Shown: piece by piece, positions 28,401 to 40,400 of the stretch
Numbering within the stretch: position 1 is the stretch's first letter
How the letters are laid out: each line of letters begins with the position of its first letter
Assembly: GCA_008360975.2 (NCBI GenBank)
Contig: CM039193.1
Span: 16,606,501-16,670,500 of the forward strand
Direction: 5' to 3'
Origin: Lichenostomus cassidix
Taxonomy: Eukaryota; Chordata; Aves; Passeriformes; Meliphagidae
Length of the DNA: 64,000 bases
Program-made: the position numbers and the translations under genes
Notes under the pieces: generated by a model
What the model was told of the DNA's origin: nothing
What the model saw: the letters and a program-made list of their open reading frames with translations, nothing else
Databases searched by the model: none

Positions 28401-31400
28401 CCAGCAGCCGGACCAAGATCCCTGTCACGGCCACAAGGATTGGGTAATGGTCCACGCTCTCCAGCCCTATGGAAGCAAAAGAGGAAAGTGAGAGCTTCTG
28501 CCACTGTGTGACAGGCAGAGCAGGGCAGGTCTGAGGTCTGATCCCATCCAGCTCTGCACAGACCTTCGGTACAAGTCATCCCTCCCTTCCCAAAATGTTT
28601 TCCGTGGAAAGGAACAGAGAGTGAATGTGTGGACTCACCCGGCAGACGCAGGTTGACCACTCTGTCAAACAAGTTCCTTTCAGCTGTCACACGGTTCAGC
28701 ACCTGGTTCAAGAGCTGTGTAGGGAAAATCAGAAAGAGTTTGTATTTTCTGGATGGGCCTTCCTGTGAGCAGCATCCAAAGAGCTTTGGGGCAGCATGTC
28801 CTTATAGTTTGGGCTGAGTACCTGAGAGCACACAGGGAGGCTCGCAGCACACACCTAGATTTGCCCTGGCATGGAAGGAGTGCTACCACATCACAATGGT
28901 TGTACCAGACCAAAACCTCCCAGGGAAGAGTCAGTCCAAAGTCAAGACATCTGAATGTCAGCACCTTCCACCTAAATCTGAATTCCCACCAACAGAAGTC
29001 AAGCTACTTCTGCAGATAAAAGCTCCTGGCAAGCAGAAGCTACAGTCTCCAAGACAGACACAGCCTGTGAAGAGTGAGCTGGCAGCCGTGGGCAAAAGCA
29101 GCATCAGCAGGGTGAAGCACAGTCCAGGTCCTGCCCTGCCTGGAGCTGGCAGCAGGATGGACCTACCAGCACTGAAGCACAGGGTGAATGCAGAGAGCAA
29201 TCTGCAGAGATGGAATCAGCTGTAAAGACACTTAATTAGCCACCATTAGCTCTCACCCAAACCCCCAGTGGGAGGAGTGGGGACTGCTCCAGGCTTGACA
29301 CAACTGCTGCAAACTGAAAACCATCTCTCAAATGCAGCATCCCTCTTCCTGTTGCTCCAACGAACAGCAGAACCCTGCACCTCTCTGTGGGCATGGTCAG
29401 TGGTGGGGCACAGCTTCATAGCAGCACCAGGCAGCAAGGGGGAAGCTGCAGTACCCCACGCCCTGCTGCACATTCCCCAGCTTGCCCAAGCCACCTGCTA
29501 AGGGCCCCTTGCTTTCCTCCTTTCTCAGCTGAGCACTTCCCTCACGAATGTGGTACCAGACCTCACTACCTCTTGCTTTGTTTCATCTGCTCAGAGCCCT
29601 GAGTCTCAACCTTTGTACAGGTAAGGTCCATCTGACTGCTCTTCACCAGTCCAGCTTATACAAGGGCAGCCTGTCCTCAGGGCTTTCCAGGATTGCTCAA
29701 GCTTTAGAAAAGAAACTAATTTACTGGAGCCTAAGGGATGTTGTGAGTTAGACTGGGGCTGTCCCAGTCACCCTGGCAGGGAAGTGGAGATGTTTGGTAC
29801 TATATTCTGTGACTGAGAGATAAAGGACCAAGATGCCTGCCCAAACATTGGAGTGTGTGCCCTGCAAAGCCAGCTATACTCTCCACAGCTCCTTGCCCAG
29901 ATGTACCACACCTCTCTCCAGACTTCATGACACTGCTTGTCACAGGAGAATTCAGCATTTACTGGCCCCTCTGAAGATTTAACCAGCTGTCACCCTCCTC
30001 CCAGTAGAGGCAGAAACCAGACCAGTTGCAAAGGAAGGGAGCAGTCAATATGTAGAGATGTTAGGGAGCACCACCTATTCTTCAGCAGCTCTAAGTAATA
30101 CAGCACTTGCAGCAGGAGCCCCCAATTCACCACATATCTGGAGAGTGGGCAGAGGGGTCCCCACGCCCCTCCAGATGCTGTTTCTTCACATAGGATGATA
30201 CCTGGGCAAGCCTCCGAAGCAGCAGCTCTGACGATGGGCGACTCCAGTCGAGGAAGATCTCCGGCGCCAGTGTGACAGTCATTTCCAGCACCCTGAGCAG
30301 GCTGACCGACAGGTCAAAGCAGGTGGCACACACCTTCAGCTGGCGGCTGTCCACGAAGTTCCTCTCCAGGCGCTCTGCTGCCTGCTGGATCTGCCAAGCA
30401 ATGGGAACAGCTTAAAAAGCTGCCCCTTCCCAAACGGAGGGCCATGACCCCCAGCCCAGTGAGTTGTGCCTTGAGCCTTTGCTGTGTATAGGACACAGCA
30501 CCCACTGAGTGCAGCATCCCACGGCCCTGGGTGCACACCCACCTCCTGAATCATGCCAATGAACTCGGAGAACGCCCAGTTCAGCTGGTTCAGGACACTG
30601 TTGAGGAAGCTGGGGGCCAGGTCACGGTCGCTGCGGAGCAGGTCTGCCATGTGCCGCTGCAGCAAGGTGGAGGGACACGGCTCTGAAACCAGACAGTGAC
30701 AGCTTCAGTGGCCTGGTCCTGGGGCAACCATGAGTGAGGGGCAAGGGCAGGCTGAGAGACCAGTCCTGGGCTTGGGAAATGTTGGTTTGGGCCTTGCTGG
30801 TCTGCCTCTACAGTAAGCAGAGATGGCAGGGCACTGGGAGCTGGTGCAAAGACTATTCTGAGCAGTGATCGTGCCTGTTGGCCTCCAAGCACTTCTTTGC
30901 AATGCCAGCCTGAATTAACCAGGGAAGAGCCCTCTGTGCTCGCTGCTGCCCACATGCACAGGAGCACTGCCCTGCAGCTCAGCATCCCTCCTGCTCAGCT
31001 CTGTAGAGGCCCATGGTCAGCTCAGCATTAATTGCTCCTGATACCAGGGTGGCAGCAGCTGCCTGGAGCCAGCACAGCCACCCTGGCCTCACATGGCCCT
31101 GCCTGTCTGCCACTGTCTGGGGAGGAAGGTATCCAGTATACCCCACTCTTGACTCTGTATGGAGCTGGGGCTGGTTCTGACATTAGCAGGCTCAGGCAGA
31201 GCTGCCCACACTCCCCAGCCAGGTTCAGCCCAAGCACAGACACCTCCCCTTGGTTACATGGCATCTCATCTCTGGGCTTCCTCACTATCAAGATCACAGA
31301 TGGGGTCAGACGAAGAAGCTGGGAAACACAGTCATGACTGTGAGGGACAGCAGCCCCCATGGATGGGCAGGGAAAGGAAGGGGGCACAAATGGGACAGAT

Positions 31401-34400
31401 GCTTCTCACCAGCAGAAGGACTCACTGTCAGCAAGAGACTCTCAAAACATTCAACACAAAAAGAGAAGGGTACTGGTTCAACCCAAAATTCAGCACTTGG
31501 AAAGAGAAACTTGAGCAGATTTACCAATTATAGGGAAAACCCCCAATCTAACTACATTTTCCTCTACTAGAAGCTATTACTAAGAGCAGGTGGAAACTCT
31601 GGCAGCACCAGCACTGCCAAGCCCAGAGGAACAAGCTGTGCTGCAACTGCAGAAGCTCTCTAGGGCTGCAGCCTACTCTGAGGGCCACCATGGGCAAAGC
31701 AAACACAGGACAACTTCCATCACATCCCTGGGGATCAAGAAGCAAGGCATAGCTACAGGCAGATTGCTAGCTGGGATTAGCAAAGCCAGAGAGGGATGAC
31801 AGGAGACCATCATCTGAAATGGGAACAGGATAAATCATTCTGTGAATACCCAGTAGCAAGTGCAATGAACTTCTGTTATTATGGAGGACACGCACTGAAT
31901 CTCACAGCGCATAATCACCCCAGGCAGGCCAGTGCCCTGGCTTTGATCCTACCTAAAAGCTCATTTTGGGGAGGGATTTCATCACAACAAATGTCTTTGA
32001 TGTCCTACTCCTACCCACATGTACTTTGTCAGCCTTTGGCTACACGTGGCTCAGGGACTGGCCAAGCCAGACGTCCTTTTTACATATTTATTGGTCCTCT
32101 GGGGATTTCTTGCCCAGTGTCCTCTGAAACTGTGCAAGCCTTTAAACATGTCCAAGAGCAACATTCCACAGTTCAGTTGTGTGTAGCAGGAGGAATTCAG
32201 ATTGGAGCTTTGCTCCTACTCACTTTATTTGTTAATATTTATTCTCTGTAACCCCTCCCTTTTGGTGGTAGAGAGCAATATGCTCCTCTCCAGTCACTTC
32301 GTCCAGCTAGCCGTGATTCCAGACCTTCATGACAGAGATCAGTTTCTCACACTGAAACTGTCCCATCTTTGTTCCTTTCATCACCCCTCCCTGAACCCCA
32401 ATGTCTCTCACAGGTTTTCTTTGGAGAGGTGGAATCAGAAGCACACACAGCATCCAAACCACAAGTGTGTGGCAGATTTGCACAAAGGCATAATGTGGTT
32501 TTGGTTTTGTTCTGTTTTGCTTTCCTCATAATTTCTGTTGTGTAATTTGTTCCTTGGATTGGACATCAAGCTGCTCTTCTCTAAAAGATTACAATAGGTT
32601 GCCATAGGAACTGGTCCTGAGGCACAAGTGGAGAAGCCCAGGAGTCAGTGATGGAGCACACCTTATCTTTGTCAGTGATGGATGAAGGGGCACAGCACAC
32701 TCTTCATCACACTACACCTGATGATGCTGAATTCCATCCATGTTTTCTTTCCCAGACATTCAGAATTGGAACACCTTTTTGCAGGGCTTTTTGTGCCTTC
32801 TTTTCCCCACCCTCCTTTCAACATATGAAAACTACTTTTTATTAAAACTGCTGATGTATTAGCCCCTTTCCAGCCTTCAACTACTAAAGCAGTTCTGGGC
32901 AGGGATCAACACTCCTCATGGAAGAGCTCTGTGTGTTGTCCTGCTGGTCTGTTGCCAAAGCCTTTTACTAACATTTCAAGTCAGGACAGACCTCAAGATG
33001 AATTGCCCAGTCAAAGTCTACCTCATTCGAAGGCAGCTTTGGCTTTTTGAAGGATGTTCCTATGCTTGTAATAACATGCTTTATCCTGACTTTTAGCCAA
33101 TGACTATTTCCTCATGGTCTTTTTTTTTTCAATAAGTGGTGTGAGTTTACTCCAAACCTGCAATTCTGGGTTCTTAAATGCTTTTCCTGCTGCTGGCAGA
33201 TTGTGCCAGACTATAAGAGCATTAAAAACTGGTGCCTTTTGTCAAACCTCTCCACAGGTAAATAGGTTTATTTAGGGTTTTAAAGTTAACACTAGGAAAC
33301 AGTGATTTCCTTGGCTTTTGTTGCTCCCAAGAGGATTCTGAATCTAAAGATGCTGAGATCACTGCTACTCTTTGAAAGCAACATAAGGAACAAGCCCTGG
33401 AATACAGCAAGAGCAGCTTCATTCCTTGCATGAGTTCCCAGATGAGGTAATCATTACTAGTATCCAAAACCCTCGTGCTGTGTTCATCTTTATTTGCAAT
33501 ATGTTCACCTTTGCTGGGACATTCCCACCCACCTCAGTTACCACTGCCCTCCTGGGCAATGACACATCCCTTATGTGCCACTGCAGGCAGTGATGGCATT
33601 TCACAGGCAGTATGTGGATACTCAGTGATGGGGTTACTTTCTTCATCCTGGCACTAGTAAGTCATTAATATTTCTAAAATTTGTACCTCCCTAATACAAA
33701 TGCCACTCAATCTTGGCTTAGCTTTTGTTATGACAGATAAATATCAGTCATTGGAACAGAAATTGGTGGTTTTTCAAGGCGAGAAATTTTGACCTCAATA
33801 CATTTAATGTGGACAACAGAGCGTGGAACCACGGAACAGAACAGAAACTTCCCTGCAAAACTTTCCACAACAGAAACTTCCCTGCAAAAATATAAACAAA
33901 ATAGAGGAAAAAATCCAGGTGGGGGAAACAATGAATAAAAACACAGAGTTCTTCAAGAAGATTATTAGGGAGCCAGAAAGCCCCAGTGGTCCAAGCAAGC
34001 ACCTGGGTTAAAAGGGTCACTGAGAGCATGATGAAGCAAAGACATAAGTTAAAATATAAGAGGCAAAGTGAGGGTAATCAAACATAGGCAGTGGTAGACA
34101 AAAACAAAGAGAAAAGGGGTAATAGATGGAGAAGACATAAAAAACATCCTCAGGTAACCATGGTATGCAAGGTTTTTTCAACTATAAGAAAATATATAGC
34201 AGAACTATTTAACAGAAGTAGTAATGGCCGAAAGTCTAACAGTAGCAGAAACCCATTATTAGAGAGAGTTAAAAATTAATAAAGCAGATGAAGTGGAAGC
34301 CTTCAATAAGTGCTCCTATTAGATAATGGTAAAGAAGCAGGGTCACGTACTTTCATCACAGGAAGGTAATTATGTTCTTTTATAGTTTGCTAATGACCCA

Positions 34401-37400
34401 GCAAGATTTATAACAGGGCTAATTGTGAGACTTCTCGGTCAGCAGCCTGAGGGGGTCTCTGGACACAGCAACATTTCCAGTAGAGCTGTGAGCACAGAAG
34501 GGAAAGCCCCAAATGCACCAGATTCAGAAGCAAACCAGCTCCACCCAACGCTCATCTGAGTTTTTGAAAGGCTCCATTTGTATCTGTGAATCCAGTCAGT
34601 GCACCCACTTGGAGGTGCATTTAGAAAGGACCAAAGGGAAGGCTGCAGGGTGAGGCAGAAGGAAAGCAGGCAGTATTTGGGGGATGAGATATCCATATGG
34701 TTGTGTGAGGATGGCTCAGTGCTACTGCGATCTATGTCTGCCTCCAAAGCAAAGCCCTGGCAAACCAGCTAATGCAAGTTTTGGCTCTGTGACCAGCACA
34801 TCAGGGAGGGTTCCCACCAGCATGACATCAAAACCTCTGGGGCTTCTAAAAACATGGCAAGGGTGAACATGCCACAGGACTCACGGAAAAGCAAAACCCC
34901 TTCCTGAATAAGGCACAGAGGCCACGTGTTTTTCACCACTGAAAAGGACCAAGAAGTGAGTTTACCCTGGTACAAAAGTGCTTCTGAAGAATAAAATGTT
35001 GTAAAGCAGAGAAAGGCAGAGCAGCAGCAGTGGAAGACAGAAGTGGAGGTTAGGTATGGGGAAATGGTTTCAAACTGAAAGAGAGCAGGTATAGATTAGA
35101 TAACAGACAAATTCTTTACTGTGAGGGTGGGGAGGCCCTGGCATAGGTTGCTTAGAGAAGCTGTGGCTGCCCCATCCCTAGAAGTGTTTAAGGCCACAAT
35201 GGGTGGGGTTTGGAGCAAACTGGGATAGTGGAAGGTGTTCCTGCCCACGGCAGGGGGTTGGAACAAGATGAGCTTTAAGGTTCCTTCCAACCCAAACCAT
35301 TCTATGATTCTATGACTCCCATCAGGAATCAGAAGTGATGGATTTATTTCTGAGGGCAAGTGATCACCATCAGAAGGGCCTGGACAGTTCAACTACTACG
35401 AGTTGATACTTTTGGCGTTGTCAGATCAAGGCGGGATCTCCTCCTGTAGCTTAGGCAATTTGCTGGACTTGGGAAAGGGACATGGGTGAACTCTCTGGCC
35501 CATGTTGAGCAACATCTCAACTAGATGATCTCATGGTCCCACCCACCTTCCCTCCACCACTTGATGGGTGCGTGGGCAGAAGGCCTGGGGCAGAGGAGCC
35601 CTGTAATAACAACCTGAAGCCACCCTGTAGCTCTTGCCTTTCCAAGCCAGGCTGGGCCCGGCACAGGGCCACTGCTGCTGCTCCCGCTGTGCTTGCTGGG
35701 ACAGCACCCAGCCTGGCCTACAAGCCATGGTGAAAGCAAAACAAGTCCCTGCAGCAGCTGCTGAGCACAACCACCCCAGTTCTGAACACAGCCCCATCTG
35801 CTCTCAGGAGCCAAACTGGAGGCAGAGCTCTGCTTCCATGAGAGCCACTCAGTGCCAGCAAAGCTAAGGAATAACTCTGGGAACAAGCAGAGACACAGAC
35901 GGCCTTTCTGAGCCTCTGCCCCTCTTGGGCTAAGCCCGGCAGCATCCATTGCTCACCTTTGGTGAGCACAGGCAAAAGGCAGTGGAGGAGACCAGGTGGT
36001 CTGTGCTCTGTGTTCCATGGATGCTGTGAGACAGCACCAGCAAACCTTCCACACCTGTGCAGAGTCCTCCAAGGAAGCATCCCAAAAGCAGGACAAGGCT
36101 GGAGCACCATAGAAGAGGCATTTGCCCACACTTGTTTCAGACTGGCCTGCAGCAGCAGACCCAGGCAAACAGGGATTTCCTTAGCTCAGCAGTTTGTCCT
36201 ATTGTCTCTGCCAGTGCTCAAATTACAACAAGGTGAAGACTGATGGGTGTGAAGGCTGGGGGAGGTCATGTCCTCCTCCTTCCCTGGGCAGCATCTCAAG
36301 GACATCTCTGAGTCCCCTGTCCTTCTTCAATTAAATCAGCATTCATTATTGATTTGGTTCAGCCTTAAAATAGGCCTCCCAAGAGCAAGTCCCTAGTAGC
36401 CAGCACAGCCCACTCCACGCTCAGACTGTGTGGAGCCACACAATGTGTAGAGTGAGGCCTCAACAGCTGAGGAACTCTGCTCCTGCCCCAGAGCTCCCCA
36501 GGATGGGCCAAGCTCGGTTACCATCCCACAGGACTGGCAGCAGCCACTCGAGGGATTGGTTGTGCAGTAGGAGGGAGAAGGGACAGCCATGAGGTCCCTC
36601 CTGCATGTGTGCCAAGACTTCTCCACTGGCCTCCAAGGATGAGAGGAACCCAAGGCTGGCACAGCTTTTTGCAAGGCTCCAACCCCAGAAGTAATCCCGG
36701 TAAAACAAGTGCAAGAGTAGGTCCATGATGCAGCCTCAAAGACTGCTACATGAGCACCAGCCCCCCTGGCTTCTCACAGGGATGGAACTGAGGAAAACAA
36801 TCACTTGTGAAGCTCTCTGCCCGCAAAAAAGGGTCTCTCTAGGCAGGAGAGGGGAAGCAGGGAGCTCTCTAAAGCTACTTCACCAGACAAGAGAGGGTCA
36901 CACAACAAACTTACTCTGGAAACTAGCAACAGAGAGATCTCCTGGGCACCACAGGCAGGAGAGAGAAAAGAGAACAAGAGTGCTGTTAGAACAGACAGGC
37001 TGCTCCTTGGATGGGGCTTAGCACACATCTCCATGTGCCACCTGCCCTTCTGTCCCCCATCCCAGTGCAGCTCTCCAGGAGGAAAGTTTGGCACAAAGCC
37101 TTTTCTACAGCAGCAGGAGATTAGGAATGTATCCACACAGGTCTAGACCCTGCAAGGATGAAGCTTGTGATATGTTCTTCAGCTCAAGAAAGGCAACTTC
37201 TCCTCCCCCCATCTTTCCCAGCCGCAACAGAGCTGAGAAACCCCTCAGCTCAGTGACAGTGCTGAGAACCAAACTGCGGTCCCAAAGACAAGACTCTTCG
37301 CCAGGCTCTGAGAGATGCCAGGGTAAAACACTCCCTGCTTGTACACTTGTTCAGCGTCCTGTCCCCCTGGGCACCTGCTACCTCTCAGGGTACCTGCTGC

Positions 37401-40400
37401 TTGGCAAACGTGACAACTCTTCCCAACAGCAGCTGTTCACTGTGGACATCACAGAGCCTTCTCCCAGGGTAAAACCCTGGTAAGGATGCAGTCCTGGGCC
37501 CCTCTCCTCTCCTTTGGAGTCCAGAACCCCTATTTGTGATGGATCTAATTCACCATCTGGCATGCATGAATTATCAGTGGAGAGGCAAGGGATGGCCAGA
37601 CTGTAAAAACTAGGCCTGGATATTTGGCAAGGAACACCCTACTCTGGCCACTCAGCCATCTCAACAGCTGGCCTGGCCCATAGTAAGGACAGCTGCTGGG
37701 GAAGAGGGTGGTCCTCCCTGACCACCCATCACAGCCCTGAATGCCCATCCCTGCCCCACTCACTCTGCAGGCTGGGGAGACTGGCATCCTCAGGCTTGGT
37801 TTTCAGCAGGTGTGGGAGCCGTGTGTATCTGTACCCAAAGCCACAGCCCTGGCAAAAGAGATAAGGAAAGATCTTAGAGGCTGAAAAACAGTTGAGTTTT
37901 GCTGCTACTGGAAAATGAAATGTTCAGTGTCCCATCAGCCCCAGGTGCTGAGAGGGGCAGGGATGCAGGATGCTCACCCGCCACAGCCTGACAAGGATCC
38001 AGTTGGTCTGTGCCCAGGGTCGCTGCTCATAGGGAGCCAGTAGGTTCTTCATCATGGAGATCCGCCTGTCAGACAAGGACATAGGTCAGCCCACAGAGTT
38101 TGGGAACAGGGGATTCAACAGGATACAGTAGGACTCGTGGAGCTGGGGCAGAGCAGAGCCACTGGTGTAAGGGAGACAGAAGGCTCCCAGATCCACTGCA
38201 CCACTGCTGCAACTCCTGGACCCTCAGCAGTGCTTGGTAGCCCTCCTCCTCCCTCACCCAGCCCTGCCACCACCCCAGCCCTGCCCCAGCTCCCCAGCAA
38301 CAGGCAGGGCAACACTTACTGCTCTTCTGGGATCCTCTCCACAGCACGCAGCGAGTGGGGATAACAGACATAGCTGGCCAATGCCTGCATCAGGGAGTCC
38401 CGGATGTCTGAGGAGGAATGAGAAGAGACTAGGCCAGGCACCCAAGGACATGCAGCACACCAGGGAGCACCTGAATGTAAGCAGTCCAGAAGGACTGGCC
38501 CTCATGTTGAGGCACACTGCTGACATGGAGAGTGTGCTTTAGTTCAGGCAGCTAAGGGATAACCCCAAACTGCACGTGCAGGTAGCAGGGACATGAGTCC
38601 TGCTCTCAAAAGAGTATCCTAGGTCATGTATCTACACCTGTAATAAGCAGGATAAGAGCACTGCCCAGCCTCACTTTGTATGTGGAGGCATAAGAACTCA
38701 ACAGTTTCAGCAGACAGATCCCAACAGAAGCCTGGTGAGCCACTGGCAGTGGGACTGGCCAGACCTGCAACATTATCACCCCAAAAGAAGAGGAATGCAG
38801 TTTTACCTGTGCCCACAATCCTTGAATCAGCAAAATGCTTGGCCAGGATGGCAGCGAGGCGCATCAGGGTCTCTTCGTAGCCTGCAAGAGAAGGAGGGAG
38901 CAGGGGTCATGGCACTGGCCTGAGGGGCAGCCCTGTGGTCCCAGTGCTCCAATGGACACAGCACAGGCCGTGGAATTAATTTCTGCTACAGTTAACTGCA
39001 GCTTTGTTGTGTGTCTGCTTCTCAGAACAGAGAGCTGGGAAGATAAATTCACTTCCAGGAGAGCATCCCACCTCAGTCTGCAGAGTCTGAAACAGTTATT
39101 CAGAGAAAGACAAAACCATGCAATCGAGTTAGATGGCAACAGAGAGGTGCCTGGTGCAGAAAATGCTGAGCAACACAAAAAACACCCCAGGTCTATGCAG
39201 AAAAGCCATGTCCAGCCTGCAGGTCCTGAAGAAATCTGCTACTATTCAATTCTGCTGCTGCCTGAACAGCAGGCACAGCCCCCACTTATGGACGTGAACA
39301 CTTCAGCTACATCCTGTTGGTGGGAAGAGAAGCTTTTCTCACCTTCGTGGGCTCTGGAAAGCACAGAACTATTTGCTAAGAGCTTAGCACAGTCATATAG
39401 CCAGGAAAGCACAGAATATGCACAGACAGAATCCAGGAATCAAGTGGGTGGTCATTCCTATAGGAACATCTCCAAATCCCAAGGGAATGCGAAAGCAGTC
39501 CCAGTTTCTGCACTCATGGCACATCTTCTCCCACCCAGAAACCAGAAGGCCATGGTAGACATTGCTGAGGCAATTACATTTTACAGCATCCCAGCCTATT
39601 CCTGCTACCTCCTCTGAAACACAATCCATAGCTGTCAGTGATTTTCACTACAGCCAGCCCTGTGACAGCTTTGGGCAAGGCATGGGCTCCCTGCCTGAGC
39701 ACAGTGACCACGGCTCACCAGTGGGTATCTGCTCAGGGAACAGCCTCAGCACCTGCCCCATAGCTCAGACAATGCACTGGTGCAGCACATCACAACCAGG
39801 AACAGACACAGAAAGGAAGATGCACAACTACTGCTTCACCCATAAGGATGGGGCTTGCTTTAAATTTTATCAGGCCAGAATCAGGAAGCTGTCCCTGCCC
39901 CCTCACCTGGAAGTTCCTCCATGGTGTTGACAGGGCTGAAGTAGTTCTTGAGTGCACTGTAGCTGTTCATAGCCACGCTGAGGTAGAATTCCGGCATGAA
40001 AGCGAAAAGTGAGCCCGTCTTGTCGCCGTGCTCGATGGTGCGGATGCACACTCGCAGCAGCCAGTAGATATCCTGCATCTTCTCCTGCCCAGAAAGAACA
40101 CAACAATCTCCATTCAGCTGACAAAGCTTCTCTTTGGAGAAACAGCAACCAGCATCACACTCAGACCTCAGAAACATCCCCATGCTGGAGATGTTGCTCA
40201 GGCTTCTTACTGCTCTAAGTTCAGTAACCAGGTCTGTGCCATTTGGTCTTTCCATAAAGCCACAGAAGTGTCAGCTGGAAGAAACAATCAGAGATCTCTA
40301 GACCAACCTCAAGCTCAGAGCATGACTGTCACCAATATGATGGTTTTGCTTCATCAAGCCTTGAGACCTCCAAGCACTTTTCAGGGCATATCCAACCACA

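Larger units (their letters stand above)
30683..37763 (-). other. 7.1-kb RNF123 intron, partly AT-rich
   Basis: The intron lies between exons 30 (37764-37848) and 31 (30543-30682). Its middle, about 32.2-34.4 kb, is clearly more AT-rich than the rest of the window. It carries a short tandem duplication at 33841 and a CR1 tail at about 35055. The AT-rich part may be decayed transposon sequence, but I cannot assign a family by eye. No gene is visible. Confidence 0.55.

Noticed and set aside
27880..28491. 203-codon plus-strand open frame
   Set aside because: Overlaps an RNF123 exon in antisense and is otherwise intronic; rich in Ser, His and Cys with no motif.
35055..35315. Possible novel interspersed repeat
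   Set aside because: Recognised as the 3' end of the well-known CR1 LINE, so not new.
38835..39617. 260-codon plus-strand open frame
   Set aside because: It begins antisense to an RNF123 exon and runs into an intron. The translation has no domain features.
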